64,000 nucleotides of DNA from Hamadaea flava (GCF_024172085.1 NZ_JAMZDZ010000001.1:3100001-3164000), one strand, 5' to 3'. Positions 1 through 8,761 are shown, numbered from the stretch's first letter. Program-made: numbers and translations. Notes: generated by a model not told the origin, from the sequence alone.

Positions 1-1
1 C

Positions 2-928
2 AACTGGAGCACGGTGTCGTTCCTGCTGGAGAGTGGCCTGTTCCTCCTCATGGGTCTGCAACTGAAGACCGTGCTGGACGACGCCCACGCCTCCGGTCCC
101 GGCATCGCGACGACCGTCGGCATCGGCCTGCTCGCCTCCGTGCTCGCCATCGGCGCGCGCATGGTCTACGTCGTGCCGCTGGTCGCCGGGCAGCATCGAG
201 ACGCGAGCCGGGCCGAGGCCGCCCAGCCCCGGGTCGACGCGGTGCAGGCCCGGCTCGACGAGATGATCCAGAACGACGAGTTGTCCGAGCGGCAGAAGAA
301 GCGGTTCAGCGTCCGGTTCGCCCAGCGCAAGAGCGACCTGAAGTTCCAGGTGGCGGAGAACTTCGGCTGGCGCGGCGGCGTCGTGCTCGCCTGGTCGGGT
401 ATGCGTGGCGCGGTGACCGTCGCGGCCGCGCAGACCCTCCCGGCCGATACGCCGTTCCGGCCGCAGTTACAGCTCATCGCCTTCATCGTGGCGATCACGA
501 CGCTGCTGCTCCAGGGCCTGACACTGCCCTGGGTGATCCGCAAGGCGCAGGTGCCCGGCGACGACCGGGCGGCCGACCGGGAGGAGTTCGGCGATCTGCT
601 GACCCAGATGTCGGCGGCGGCCCTGGCCCACGTCGACGACCCCGATCTGCGCATGCCGGACGGCACGCCGTACTCCCCCGAGATCCTCGACCGGGCCCGG
701 CAGGAACTCGCCGTACGCCAGACCCGCCCGGCCGCCCGCGCGACGGCTTCGATGGTCGGCCTCCGCGAGCAGTACGTCCAGCTGCGGACCGACATCCTCG
801 GCATCGAGCGCCGGGAGCTGCTGACCGCCCGAACCCTGGGCATCTACAGCTCGCGGGTGTTGACCCGGGCGCAGGACGCGCTCGACTCCGAAGAAGCCAG
901 GGTCTCCCGTTTCGTCGAGGAGAGCTGA
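2..928 (+). CDS. Monovalent cation:proton antiporter (CPA1 type), C-terminal part
   Basis: Cut by the left window edge: the frame is open from base 2 and the true start lies outside. About 308 residues remain. They start inside the membrane core (WSTVSFLLESGLFLLMG), have a second membrane block near residues 125-185 (GMRGAVTVAAA, then IAFIVAITTLLLQGL), and end in a hydrophilic cytoplasmic tail of about 120 residues. This matches the end of CPA1 Na+(K+)/H+ exchangers, which use the proton gradient to export cations. The tail may be regulatory. Cation specificity cannot be read. It converges on the esterase-like gene with only 29 bp between them. Confidence 0.85.
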   Translation, partial: NWSTVSFLLESGLFLLMGLQLKTVLDDAHASGPGIATTVGIGLLASVLAIGARMVYVVPLVAGQHRDASRAEAAQPRVDAVQARLDEMIQNDELSERQKKRFSVRFAQRKSDLKFQVAENFGWRGGVVLAWSGMRGAVTVAAAQTLPADTPFRPQLQLIAFIVAITTLLLQGLTLPWVIRKAQVPGDDRAADREEFGDLLTQMSAAALAHVDDPDLRMPDGTPYSPEILDRARQELAVRQTRPAARATASMVGLREQYVQLRTDILGIERRELLTARTLGIYSSRVLTRAQDALDSEEARVSRFVEES

Positions 929-957
929 GAGCCGGCCCGCCCAGCCTGAGCAGCGGC

Positions 958-2238
958 CTACTGAGCGGCGGCTTGCCGGGCCGCCCAGGCCGCGAAGACC
1001 TGCTGGACCTCGTCCGGCGACGCGGCCACCGCCTCCGGGTCGGGCACCGCCGCCGTCACCTTCGGCAGGTGCACGAGCACGTCATACGCCGCCAGCGGGT
1101 CCAGGTCCTCGTAGAACGCGCCGAACCGCTGCCGCGCAGCGGCTCGGATCGCCGATTCCTCCGCAGTGGACAGCCGGCGCAGGTCGACGGCGTAGGGGGA
1201 GTCGGTGTACCGGGTGTCGGCGCGCGCGTCGAGGACGGCGTCGAGGCTGCCCGGCTCCGGCGGACCCTGCTCGACGAACAGCCGGCCGGCATAGAAGTCC
1301 AGTTCGGTGTTGAGCGTCTCGCCCACCCCGGTGGTCGTCGCGATCACCCGGTAGTCCTCGCCGAGCCGGTCGGCGAGATGCTGCCCGAGCGAGGTGGTCG
1401 GCGGCAAGCCCGGCATCACCATGGGCCAGCGCTGTACGTGCCCGTTGTGCGCGGCCAGCACGATCCGCTCCTCGCGCCGCAGGATCCACTCGACCGTGTC
1501 CGCCTGCGCGGCTTCGCGGGCGTACATCACCGACTGCTGGTCGCCCCGGGTCAGGGCACGCGCCGCACTGTCGATCGCCACGGTCAGGCGCATCGTCTGG
1601 AGCACCCGCTCGTACGCCTCGACGCCGGTGCGTTCGGCGTACGCGAGACGGCGGCCGACCAGCCGAGCCGTCAGGTCGGCGAGCCCGGCGGTCATCGCGT
1701 CCCTCGTCGTGACCGGCAGGCTGAGCAGCGCCCCGACGGCCTGCTGCAGGGAGAACGGCGACGCGGCCCCGAACGCCGCCGCGGTCTGGCGGAGCTGCGG
1801 GTCCACCTGATACTCGGGATCCGCCACGCCCAGGTACGCGGTCACGGCGTCCAGCCCGGGAACCAGGGAGGCGTTGGAGCCGCCGAGGTCGACGCCGTAG
1901 AAGCCGACGGGCCGCTCCGCTGCCGCGTTGTGCTGCCGCATCCACTCCAGGTGCGCCCGCATCGGTTGCCACAGGCCCATCAGCGAGGTGGTGCCGGTCG
2001 CCAGGACGGTGCCGACGTCGCCTTCGCCGCCGCGTACCCAGTCGTCGACGCGCCAGCCCTCCGGGAAGCCCGACTCCATCGCGTACGCCGTGAAGCCATG
2101 GCGTTCGACGAGGTAGCGCAGCAGCCGGTGGCGCAGTTCGTAGGACTCGCCGTTGTAGTGCGCGCTCTCTCCGATGGCCACCACTCGTGCGGAGCCGATG
2201 GCGTCGTCGAGCCGGCTCAGCTCTTCCAGAGATCTCAC
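958..2238 (-). CDS. Erythromycin esterase family protein
   Basis: 426 residues, the usual length for this family. It carries the family signatures GESAHYNGE (residues 23-31, with His27), ESGFPEG with Glu55, FYGVDLGG near 113, and AAHNGHVQRWP near 262. These correspond to the His/Glu residues proposed for hydrolysis of macrolide lactones by EreA/EreB. Many members are not resistance enzymes, so the substrate is uncertain. There is no signal peptide, so it should be cytoplasmic. It is transcribed divergently from an ArsR/HTH_20-type regulator 62 bp away, which probably controls it. Confidence 0.85.
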   Translation of the reverse strand: MRSLEELSRLDDAIGSARVVAIGESAHYNGESYELRHRLLRYLVERHGFTAYAMESGFPEGWRVDDWVRGGEGDVGTVLATGTTSLMGLWQPMRAHLEWMRQHNAAAERPVGFYGVDLGGSNASLVPGLDAVTAYLGVADPEYQVDPQLRQTAAAFGAASPFSLQQAVGALLSLPVTTRDAMTAGLADLTARLVGRRLAYAERTGVEAYERVLQTMRLTVAIDSAARALTRGDQQSVMYAREAAQADTVEWILRREERIVLAAHNGHVQRWPMVMPGLPPTTSLGQHLADRLGEDYRVIATTTGVGETLNTELDFYAGRLFVEQGPPEPGSLDAVLDARADTRYTDSPYAVDLRRLSTAEESAIRAAARQRFGAFYEDLDPLAAYDVLVHLPKVTAAVPDPEAVAASPDEVQQVFAAWAARQAAAQ

Positions 2239-2253
2239 GAGAACCCTCCCCCA

Positions 2254-2277
2254 ACCTTTCTTAATTTTGCTAAAGGT
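2254..2277. promoter_or_regulatory. Candidate operator between esterase gene and HTH regulator
   Basis: An AT-rich island in a GC-rich intergenic gap with an inverted repeat ACCTTT-N12-AAAGGT. Its core CTTTCTTAAT recurs upstream of the chitinase gene near 32951. Its position between two divergent starts fits binding by the 2301 regulator. This is inferred from symmetry and position only. Confidence 0.4.
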
Positions 2278-2300
2278 AGCAGATATGAGATCGTTGAGCC

Positions 2301-2855
2301 ATGGACACCCTTGACCTGCTGCTCCACCCGGTGCGGCTGCGCTTGGTCTACGCGCTGTCCGGCGACCGCGTACGCACCACCGCCGAGCTGTGCGAGAGCG
2401 TGCCGGACGTGCCGAAGGCGTCGGTCTACCGGCACGTGGCGCTGCTGATCGAGGGCGGCGTCGTCGAGGTCGCCGACGAGCAACGCGTACGCGGCGCGGT
2501 GGAGCGCTATTACCGCCTACGCCGTGATCGGCCGACGCTCAGCGCCGACAGCGGGAAGTCCATGACGCCGGACGACCACCGGCAGGGCTTCGCCGCCGCG
2601 ATGGCGGCCGTGCACGCGGAGTTCAACGCCTACCTCGACCGGCCCGGCGCCGACCCGTACGCCGATCGCGTCGGCTATCGCCAGGGGATCTTCTGGCTCA
2701 CCGACGACGAGTTCACCGCGCTGGCGGATCAGTTGCAGAACGTCATCGCGCCGCTGGCGCGCAACGAGCCCGGACCAGGTCGCCACCCCCGGCTCATCAG
2801 TCTCGTCCAGTTCCCCACCGAGGAGGCGGCCCAAGATCCAACTGATGCCGCGTGA
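2301..2855 (+). CDS. Winged-helix transcriptional regulator (ArsR/HTH_20 type)
   Basis: 184 residues. The N-terminal winged helix (residues 5-75: LLLHPVRLRLVYALSGD, then PKASVYRHVALLIEGGVVEV) matches the HTH_20 family; the remaining ~100 residues are a helical C-terminal domain like those in PadR/ArsR-like regulators that sense small molecules. It lies divergent from the erythromycin-esterase-like gene with an AT-rich palindrome between, so it is most likely the local regulator of that gene and of itself. The ligand is unknown. Confidence 0.8.
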   Translation: MDTLDLLLHPVRLRLVYALSGDRVRTTAELCESVPDVPKASVYRHVALLIEGGVVEVADEQRVRGAVERYYRLRRDRPTLSADSGKSMTPDDHRQGFAAAMAAVHAEFNAYLDRPGADPYADRVGYRQGIFWLTDDEFTALADQLQNVIAPLARNEPGPGRHPRLISLVQFPTEEAAQDPTDAA

Positions 2856-2910
2856 TAGGTTTTCGCCGGACTGAGAAGCTAAGTTCCTTCTGGGAACCGA
2901 CCGACTCCCC

Positions 2911-2964
2911 GCCATCGTCACCGACAACGCCATCGTGACCGACAACGCCATCGTGACCGACAAC
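2911..2964. repeat. 18-bp tandem repeat, three copies, upstream of enolase
   Basis: Three consecutive 18-bp units of the form GCCATCGTSACCGACAAC; copies 2 and 3 are identical and copy 1 differs at one base. The array ends 40 bp before the enolase start, inside its 5' leader. The repeat is not in a gene. Confidence 0.85.
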
Positions 2965-3004
2965 GCGGTCGACCACGTCTGCCATCCGATCCAGGAGGAG
3001 ACGC

Positions 3005-4282
3005 ATGCCCACGATCAGCACCGTCCACGCCCGCGAGATCCTTGACAGCCGCGGCAATCCCACCGTCGAGGTCGACGTCCGGCTCGACGACGACTCGTTC
3101 GGCCGCGCCGCGGTCCCCTCCGGCGCTTCCACTGGTACGCGAGAAGCCGTCGAACTCCGCGACGGCGAGGCCGGCCGGTTCCACGGCAAGGGCGTACGCC
3201 GGGCCGTGGACGCCGTCAACGGCGAGATCCTGGCCGCCGTGCGGGGATTGGACGCGCTCGACCAGGCCGGGCTGGACCGGATCCTGATCGACCTCGACGG
3301 CACCCCGACGAAGTCCCGCCTCGGCGCGAACGCCACCCTCGGCGTCTCGCTCGCGGTCGTCAAGGCGGCCGCGGCGAGCGCCCGTCAGCCGCTGTACCGC
3401 TACCTCGACGCCGGTTCGGCACTGCTCCCGTTGCCGTTGATGAACATCGTCAACGGCGGAGCGCACGCCGACAACCCGCTCGACTTCCAGGAGTTCATGA
3501 TCGCCCCGATCGGCGCCGAGTCCTTCTTCGACGCCGTACGCATGGGTTCCGAGGTGTTCCACACGCTGCGGGGGGCGCTGAAGAAGGCCGGTCAGAACAC
3601 CAACGTCGGCGACGAGGGCGGCTTCGCCCCCGATCTGCGTACGGCGGAGGAGGCGCTGACCTTCGTCACCCAGGCCATCGCCGACACCGGCTACAAGCCC
3701 GGCGTCGACATCGCGATCGCCCTCGACCCGGCCGCCTCCGAGTTCTTCCGGGACGGCGTCTACGCGTACGCCGGTGAGCAGCGCACCCGCACCGTCGAGG
3801 AGCACGTCGCGTACCTGGTCGAGCTGGCCGCCGCGTTCCCGATCGTGTCCATCGAGGACGGTGTGGCCCAGGACGACTTCGCGGGCTGGACCGAGCTGAC
3901 GCGTACCCTCGGCGACCGGTGCCAGCTCGTCGGCGACGACGTCTTCTGCACCAACCCGGCGTTGCTGCGGCAGGGCATCGCCGACGGCATCTCGAACGCG
4001 GTCCTCGTGAAGGTGAACCAGATCGGCACGCTGACCGAGACGGTGTCGACCGTACGCATCGCCCAGGACGCGGGCTACGGCGTCGTGATGTCCCACCGCT
4101 CGGGCGAGACCGAGGACACCACGATCGCCGACCTGGCCGTCGGCCTCGCATGTGGACAGATCAAGACCGGATCGCTGTCGCGCAGCGACCGCACGAGCAA
4201 GTTCAACCAGCTCATCCGGATCGAGGAGGAGCTGGGCGAGGCCGCCCGGTACGCCGGCCGCACCCCGCTCCGCACTGCCTGA
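3005..4282 (+). CDS. eno: Enolase (phosphopyruvate hydratase)
   Basis: 425 residues, standard length. It converts 2-phosphoglycerate to phosphoenolpyruvate in glycolysis, as a Mg2+-dependent cytoplasmic homodimer. Clear landmarks are [14 protein letters not shown] at the N-terminus, [25 protein letters not shown], the metal site regions SIEDG and VGDDVFCTN, the catalytic lysine in LVKVNQIGT, and the C-terminal signature [18 protein letters not shown]. An AGGAGG ribosome site lies just before the ATG. It lacks the usual actinobacterial neighbour (FtsB/DivIC-like gene), so this may be a second, non-housekeeping enolase copy; a genome-wide look would tell. Confidence 0.97.
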   Translation: MPTISTVHAREILDSRGNPTVEVDVRLDDDSFGRAAVPSGASTGTREAVELRDGEAGRFHGKGVRRAVDAVNGEILAAVRGLDALDQAGLDRILIDLDGTPTKSRLGANATLGVSLAVVKAAAASARQPLYRYLDAGSALLPLPLMNIVNGGAHADNPLDFQEFMIAPIGAESFFDAVRMGSEVFHTLRGALKKAGQNTNVGDEGGFAPDLRTAEEALTFVTQAIADTGYKPGVDIAIALDPAASEFFRDGVYAYAGEQRTRTVEEHVAYLVELAAAFPIVSIEDGVAQDDFAGWTELTRTLGDRCQLVGDDVFCTNPALLRQGIADGISNAVLVKVNQIGTLTETVSTVRIAQDAGYGVVMSHRSGETEDTTIADLAVGLACGQIKTGSLSRSDRTSKFNQLIRIEEELGEAARYAGRTPLRTA

Positions 4283-4314
4283 GATCCGCACCGCCTGAGA
4301 TCCGCACCGCCTGA
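4267..4314. repeat. 16-bp tandem repeat containing the enolase stop codon
   Basis: Three units of 16 bp, each ending in TGA. The first (4267-4282) is the last five codons plus stop of enolase; the next two (4283-4298 and 4299-4314) are identical to each other and differ from the first at two bases. The end of the coding sequence, stop included, appears to have been duplicated twice into the gap between convergent genes. Confidence 0.85.
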
Positions 4315-4324
4315 GTGCAGTTCC

Positions 4325-4981
4325 CTACAGGCCGTCGAGCGCCCGCTCGACGGCCTGGAACGCGCGGGCGTACTGGTTCGGCAGCTCGGCCGTGACGACC
4401 TGATGGTCCTCACCGGACAGAATCCGGCGGGCGGCGTCGAAGAACACCGTCCGGTACGCCGTGACGATGGCCGCGGCGGCGAACCGCGCCCGGAACTGCC
4501 CCGCCTGGCCGCCTTCGGCCTCGGCGACCAGGTTCGCGAGGAGATCCTCCAGCTCCTGAACGTACTCCCGGGCGCGCGCCTGTAACGCCGCCGAATCGAT
4601 GACGACCTGCCAGAAGCGGGTGTACCCCGGGTCGGCGTACCCGCTGATCGGGTGGCGCTGCGCGACCAGCTCGGTCAGCAACCCCTGGACCGCCGCGGCG
4701 ACGCTCTGCTTCGCGTCCCGCGTCTTCACCGCGGCCGTGACCATCTCGCTCAGCTGCGGCAGCCGGTCGAGGAACAGGTCCTCCTTGCGCGGGAAGTAGT
4801 TGAAGACCGTCTTCTCCGAGACGTCGGCCGCCTTGGCCACCTCGGCCACGGTCACCGGGTCGAAGCCGCGTTCGAGGAACAGCCCCGTCGCGATCCCGGA
4901 GATCATCTCCCTCGTCTGGCGTTTCTTGCGCTCCCGCAGTCCCAGCTCACGCGACCCCGACTCACCCGGCTCAGCACTCAT
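4325..4981 (-). CDS. TetR family transcriptional regulator
   Basis: 218 residues from the ATG at 4981; a longer reading begins upstream but would run across the operator. The N-terminal TetR helix-turn-helix is clear (VAEVAKAADVSEKTVFNYF, residues about 45-63), followed by a helical ligand-binding domain. It is divergent from an FAD monooxygenase gene with a perfect 7-bp-arm palindrome between them, the classic arrangement of a repressor controlling a detoxifying or aromatic-oxidising enzyme. The inducer is probably the monooxygenase substrate (inference). Confidence 0.9.
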   Translation of the reverse strand: MSAEPGESGSRELGLRERKKRQTREMISGIATGLFLERGFDPVTVAEVAKAADVSEKTVFNYFPRKEDLFLDRLPQLSEMVTAAVKTRDAKQSVAAAVQGLLTELVAQRHPISGYADPGYTRFWQVVIDSAALQARAREYVQELEDLLANLVAEAEGGQAGQFRARFAAAAIVTAYRTVFFDAARRILSGEDHQVVTAELPNQYARAFQAVERALDGL

Positions 4982-4997
4982 GCGGAAAAGTCTACTT

Positions 4998-5013
4998 GCA
5001 GAAAAATTTCTGC
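4998..5013. promoter_or_regulatory. TetR operator, GCAGAAA-AA-TTTCTGC
   Basis: A 16-bp inverted repeat with 7-bp perfect arms and a 2-bp spacer, 17 bp upstream of the TetR start and 45 bp upstream of the monooxygenase ATG. It is the only strong symmetry in the divergent promoter region and is AT-rich compared with surroundings, so it is the likely binding site for the 4325 regulator. Confidence 0.65.
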
Positions 5014-5058
5014 GACAGTATGTTTTTAGTGAAAGCAAGATCTGCGGGAGGGACGATC

Positions 5059-6657
5059 ATGAGCGAGCTGCACGAGCGGGTGGACGTAGTGGTGGCCGGA
5101 GCCGGTCCGGTGGGCCTGATGCTGGCCTGCGAACTCGGCCTCGCCGGCGTCCGCGTGACGGTGCTGGAGCGCCGCACCGACATCGACCAGACCATCAAGG
5201 CGGGGGCGTTGAACCACCCCACGTTGCAGGCGCTCGACCGACGCGGGCTGTCGCCCAAGCTGGCCGAGGCCCGCGAGGCCACCCTGGCGCGGATGGCCGA
5301 GTTCCGCCGCATGCAGGCCGAAGCCGCCGCCGCCAAGCAGGCCGCGCAACAAGCCGACCAGCCGGCCGGACAGCCCGGCGTTCAGCAGACCCAGGCAGGC
5401 CGGCCGGAACAGCGGCCGGTCAAGTTCGTCGGCCACTTCGGCGGCCTCCTGCTCGACGGGAACAACCTGGACCCGGCCGACCCCGACATCGCCGGCGAGG
5501 CCCGGCTCGGCACTCTGGGCATGGTGGGCCAGCAGCAACTGGAGGCCATTCTCGAGGAGCGGGCGATCGAGCTGGGCGTGGACATCCGGCGCGGCGTCAC
5601 GCTGACTTCGTTCGAGGATCACGGCGACCGCGTCGTCATCACCACCGACCAGGGAGTGCTCGAGGCCGGCTGGCTCGCCGGGTGCGACGGCGGGCGCAGC
5701 ACCGTTCGCAAGCTCGCCGGTTTCGACTTCCCCGGCACCGATCCGGAGATCACGGCGTACCAGGCGATGGCCGAGATGACCGACACCGACGGCCTGGAGC
5801 CGGGCTGGCACATCACCCCCACGGGGGTGTACGCCTTCGGCCCGATGCCGGGCCGGGTGCTGGTGGCCGAGTTCGGCGGCGCGCCCACCGACCGCACCAG
5901 CCCGGTCACGGAGGCCGAACTGGAAGGCGCGGTACGCCGCGTGACCGGCGTGCCGGTGACCGTCACGGGGATCAAGACCTGCACCCGGTTCACCGACAAC
6001 GCGCGGCAGGTCCCCGTCTATCGGCAGGGCCGGGTGCTCCTGGCGGGCGACGCCGCCCACGTGCACTCGCCGTTCGGCGGGCAGGGGCTGAACCTCGGGG
6101 TCGGCGACGCGATGAACCTCGGCTGGAAGCTGGCCGCGACCATCGCCGGTTGGGCGCCCGAAGGTCTGCTGGACACCTACACCGCCGAGCGCCACCCGAT
6201 CGGCGCGTGGGTGCTGAACTGGACGCGCGCCCAGATCGCGATCATGCGGCCGGATCCGCACGCCCGCGCGATCCGGGCCGTCGTCGAGGACCTCGCCGGC
6301 ACTGTGGACGGCACGACTTACCTGGCCAAGCGCATCTCCGGGGTCTGGCAGCACTACGACCTGGCCGGCGACCACCCGTTGACCGGCCGCAGCGCGCCCG
6401 AGCTGGAACTCAGCGACGGCAGCTGCCTCCCGGACCACCTGCACGCGGGCCGGACCGTGTTGTTCGACTTCTCCGACGACGCCGAGCTGCGGGCCGCCGC
6501 CGGCGAGTACGCCGACCGCCTCACCGTGGTCACCGCGAACGCGGCCGGCTCCGAGCTACGCGCGCTGCTCGTTCGCCCGGACGGCTTCGTCGCGTGGGCG
6601 TCCGAAGAGCCCGGCGCAGGCGACCTCCCCAAGCGCCTCGCCGACTTCCTCGGCTGA
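5059..6657 (+). CDS. FAD-dependent aromatic monooxygenase (PheA/TfdB-like)
   Basis: 532 residues from the ATG at 5059, preceded by a GGGAGGG ribosome site. It has the three FAD-hydroxylase fingerprints: the dinucleotide-binding GAGPVGLMLACELGLAG near residue 14, the DG motif AGCDGGRSTVRKLAG near 212, and the GD motif VLLAGDAAHVHSPFGGQG near 332. These enzymes hydroxylate phenols or polyketide-type aromatics with NAD(P)H and O2. A Gln/Ala-rich, low-complexity insert sits at about residues 88-118. It is divergent from a TetR gene that likely represses it. Confidence 0.9.
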   Translation: MSELHERVDVVVAGAGPVGLMLACELGLAGVRVTVLERRTDIDQTIKAGALNHPTLQALDRRGLSPKLAEAREATLARMAEFRRMQAEAAAAKQAAQQADQPAGQPGVQQTQAGRPEQRPVKFVGHFGGLLLDGNNLDPADPDIAGEARLGTLGMVGQQQLEAILEERAIELGVDIRRGVTLTSFEDHGDRVVITTDQGVLEAGWLAGCDGGRSTVRKLAGFDFPGTDPEITAYQAMAEMTDTDGLEPGWHITPTGVYAFGPMPGRVLVAEFGGAPTDRTSPVTEAELEGAVRRVTGVPVTVTGIKTCTRFTDNARQVPVYRQGRVLLAGDAAHVHSPFGGQGLNLGVGDAMNLGWKLAATIAGWAPEGLLDTYTAERHPIGAWVLNWTRAQIAIMRPDPHARAIRAVVEDLAGTVDGTTYLAKRISGVWQHYDLAGDHPLTGRSAPELELSDGSCLPDHLHAGRTVLFDFSDDAELRAAAGEYADRLTVVTANAAGSELRALLVRPDGFVAWASEEPGAGDLPKRLADFLG

Positions 6658-6665
6658 GGCTTCAT

Positions 6666-6736
6666 GATCATCGCGTCGGCCACGCTGGATAATCGGGCAA
6701 ATCGCCCCCTGAACCAGCGTGGCTGACGCGATGATC
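6666..6736. repeat. Long intergenic hairpin, family A copy 1
   Basis: Inverted repeat with 23-bp arms (6666-6688 and 6714-6736) differing at one position, separated by 25 bp that include CAAATCGCC. The arms begin and end with GATC. A related element sharing the CAAATCGCC centre and similar arms lies at 57695-57808. It follows the monooxygenase gene and may act as its terminator, ending 5 bp before the next start. Confidence 0.8.
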
Positions 6737-6741
6737 TCCGT

Positions 6742-7839
6742 ATGGCGTACGTCGTCGATCTGGCCGGGCTGCTGCTGCTCGTCGCTGGGCTGGTGGTGGC
6801 GTACCGGTTCGCCCCGGATCGACCGGGAACACCGCCCGCCGGCTGGCACCCCGATCCGGCGTACCGGGGTCCGCGGTCGCGGCTGTGGGACGAGCGGGCA
6901 TGGACTCCTCAGGTCAGCCCCGGAGGCACCGTCGCCGATCGGGGCCACTGGTTCCGGGGCCGCTTCTGGGGTCGCTGGGCCTGGATCGCGTTCGGCGTCC
7001 TGCCCATCCTGCTGATCGGGTCGGCGGCGTACCGGGCCACGGCGACGACGGGCGTCATGGCGGTCACCAGCTTCCTCGCGATGGCCGCCGTCTGCTGGGC
7101 GTTCTACCGGTTCGCGGCGCGGCAGCTCGACCTCGACGACGTCGTCAGCCCCGGCGAGATCGTCGCGGTGGCCGTGGCGTCCAGTGGCGCGACGCTCCTG
7201 CTCGCAGCCAACATCAACGCCGTGCTCCTCGACGCCGGGGGCGCCGCGCTCGCCACGAAGACCGTCGGGTTCGTCGAAGAGGGCACCAAGCTGCTCGTCC
7301 CGCTCGCGCTCTTCGCGCTCGGGAAGTACCGCGATCCCCGCGCGGGCACAGCCATCGGGCTCGCCGCCGGCTTCGGCTTCGCCATCGCGGAGACCACGCA
7401 GTACGCGTACGCGACGGCCAACGCTTCCGGACCGGATTTCTGCGGCGGTGAGACGGCATCGCCCACTGTGGACTCCGTGGTCACGGCTCAGATCTACCGC
7501 ATCTTCACCGTCTCGCCGCTGCACTGGTTCTGGACCGGCATCGCAGCCGCAATCGCCTGGCGATTGTGGCACCTGTACGCGTACCAGCGGGGCATCGGCC
7601 GTAAGGGATTGTGGGGCGGTGTCGGGGCCATCGTGATGGTGATGGTCATCCATTCGCTGAACGACTACTCGGCGACCCTCGGTTGTGGAAACTCAGGTGT
7701 GACCTTTCTCATTCAATTGGGTCGATGGGTACTGTTCGTCGCCATGTATCTGCTGTTCAGGGCGATGGCACGCAAGTCCACTCCACCCCAGTTGATCGGT
7801 CTCGTCAGCCGGGGCTGGACGCCGCACCGGCTACCCTGA
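6742..7839 (+). CDS. PrsW-family intramembrane metalloprotease with DUF2510-like segment
   Basis: 365 residues. An N-terminal membrane helix (residues 5-22) is followed by a short DUF2510-like stretch (PPAGWHPDPAYRG to DERAWT, about residues 31-54), then several membrane helices. The PrsW catalytic motifs are visible: EEGTK at 179-183, the AETTQ region near 210, and a His in LHWFWTG near 254. PrsW proteases cleave membrane regulators such as anti-sigma factors inside the bilayer. No anti-sigma gene is adjacent. The amidase gene follows after 3 bp, suggesting cotranscription. Confidence 0.85.
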   Translation: MAYVVDLAGLLLLVAGLVVAYRFAPDRPGTPPAGWHPDPAYRGPRSRLWDERAWTPQVSPGGTVADRGHWFRGRFWGRWAWIAFGVLPILLIGSAAYRATATTGVMAVTSFLAMAAVCWAFYRFAARQLDLDDVVSPGEIVAVAVASSGATLLLAANINAVLLDAGGAALATKTVGFVEEGTKLLVPLALFALGKYRDPRAGTAIGLAAGFGFAIAETTQYAYATANASGPDFCGGETASPTVDSVVTAQIYRIFTVSPLHWFWTGIAAAIAWRLWHLYAYQRGIGRKGLWGGVGAIVMVMVIHSLNDYSATLGCGNSGVTFLIQLGRWVLFVAMYLLFRAMARKSTPPQLIGLVSRGWTPHRLP

Positions 7840-7842
7840 ACC

Positions 7843-8688
7843 ATGCCTCGCCGCCTGCGGATCGCAACGGTACAGAGCCCGGTCACCATCAATCCAGCCG
7901 CCAACGGCGCCACCCTGCGGGATCTGATGCGCCGCGCGTACGACGAGGGCGCTCGGCTGGTGCACATGCCAGAGGGCGCGGTCAGCGGCTACGTCGGCGG
8001 GGACAAGCCGTACTACCGCGGCTGGGACATCGACTGGAAGCCGCTCGGGACCGAGCTGGACGAGATCGCGGAGCTGGCCGCCGGCCTCGGGCTCTGGGTG
8101 GTGGCCGGCTCGCATCATCGACTGACCCCGCCGAACCGGCCGCACAACAGCCTCTACGTCATCTCCGACCAGGGTGTGCTCGTCAACCGGTACGACAAGC
8201 GCTACCTGTCCGCCTCCGAGGTCGACGAGTTCTTCACCCCGGGCCGGGAGCCGGTGACCTTCACCGTCGACGGCTTCACCTTCGGTCTGCTGCTGTGCAT
8301 CGAGGTCAACTTTCCAGAGCTGTGGACGGCGTACGCCGAAGCCGGGGTCGACTGCATCCTGTTCTCCTCGTACTCCGAGGACCCGATCTTCGAGACGATC
8401 GCCCGGGGGCACGCCGCGACCACCACCGCCTGGGTGTCGGTGTCGGTGCCCGCCCAGGTCAGTCACGCGATGCCGGCCGGGGTCATCGGCCCGCACGGCG
8501 ACTGGCTGGCGACCGGCAACCGGTCCGGCCTGTCGGACCTGGTCTGCGTGGACCTCGACGACAGCGATCCCCGGCTCCACTTCCCCCTGCACGCCGCCCG
8601 CCCGTGGCGCGCGGTCGCCCGCGAGGGCGGTGTCTACGACCGGCGGATGGTCGACGACCCCCGCAGCCACGAACGCGCGACCTTCTGA
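7843..8688 (+). CDS. Carbon-nitrogen hydrolase (nitrilase superfamily amidase)
   Basis: 281 residues, typical single-domain length. The Glu-Lys-Cys catalytic set is present: Glu44 in MPEGA, Lys119 in RYDKRYL, Cys152 in LLLCIEVNFPE. This supports hydrolysis of a carbon-nitrogen bond (amide, carbamoyl or nitrile) in the cytoplasm. The exact substrate cannot be read. Only 3 bp separate it from the PrsW-like gene, so the two are probably cotranscribed. Confidence 0.9.
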   Translation: MPRRLRIATVQSPVTINPAANGATLRDLMRRAYDEGARLVHMPEGAVSGYVGGDKPYYRGWDIDWKPLGTELDEIAELAAGLGLWVVAGSHHRLTPPNRPHNSLYVISDQGVLVNRYDKRYLSASEVDEFFTPGREPVTFTVDGFTFGLLLCIEVNFPELWTAYAEAGVDCILFSSYSEDPIFETIARGHAATTTAWVSVSVPAQVSHAMPAGVIGPHGDWLATGNRSGLSDLVCVDLDDSDPRLHFPLHAARPWRAVAREGGVYDRRMVDDPRSHERATF

Positions 8689-8692
8689 TCCG

Positions 8693-8761
8693 TCAGCGGT
8701 TGCGCACGAACAGCCGGCCCGCGAGGTCCACCCCGACGATCTCGCCGAGGTGCAAGTGGCA
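8693..8761 (-). pseudogene. Possible remnant of a C-terminal coding end
   Basis: Directly after the response-regulator stop codon, the same frame stays open for 22 codons and reads CHLHLGEIVGVDLAGRLF before VRNR and a stop. The composition looks protein-like and does not match the response-regulator family, which normally ends where the annotated gene ends. It could be the leftover tail of a deleted gene or a chance extension. Confidence 0.25.

Noticed and set aside
958-2448. Long plus-strand reading frames opposite the erythromycin-esterase gene
   Set aside because: They are mirror images of GC-rich coding DNA; only the minus strand shows conserved motifs, a sensible start and codon usage.
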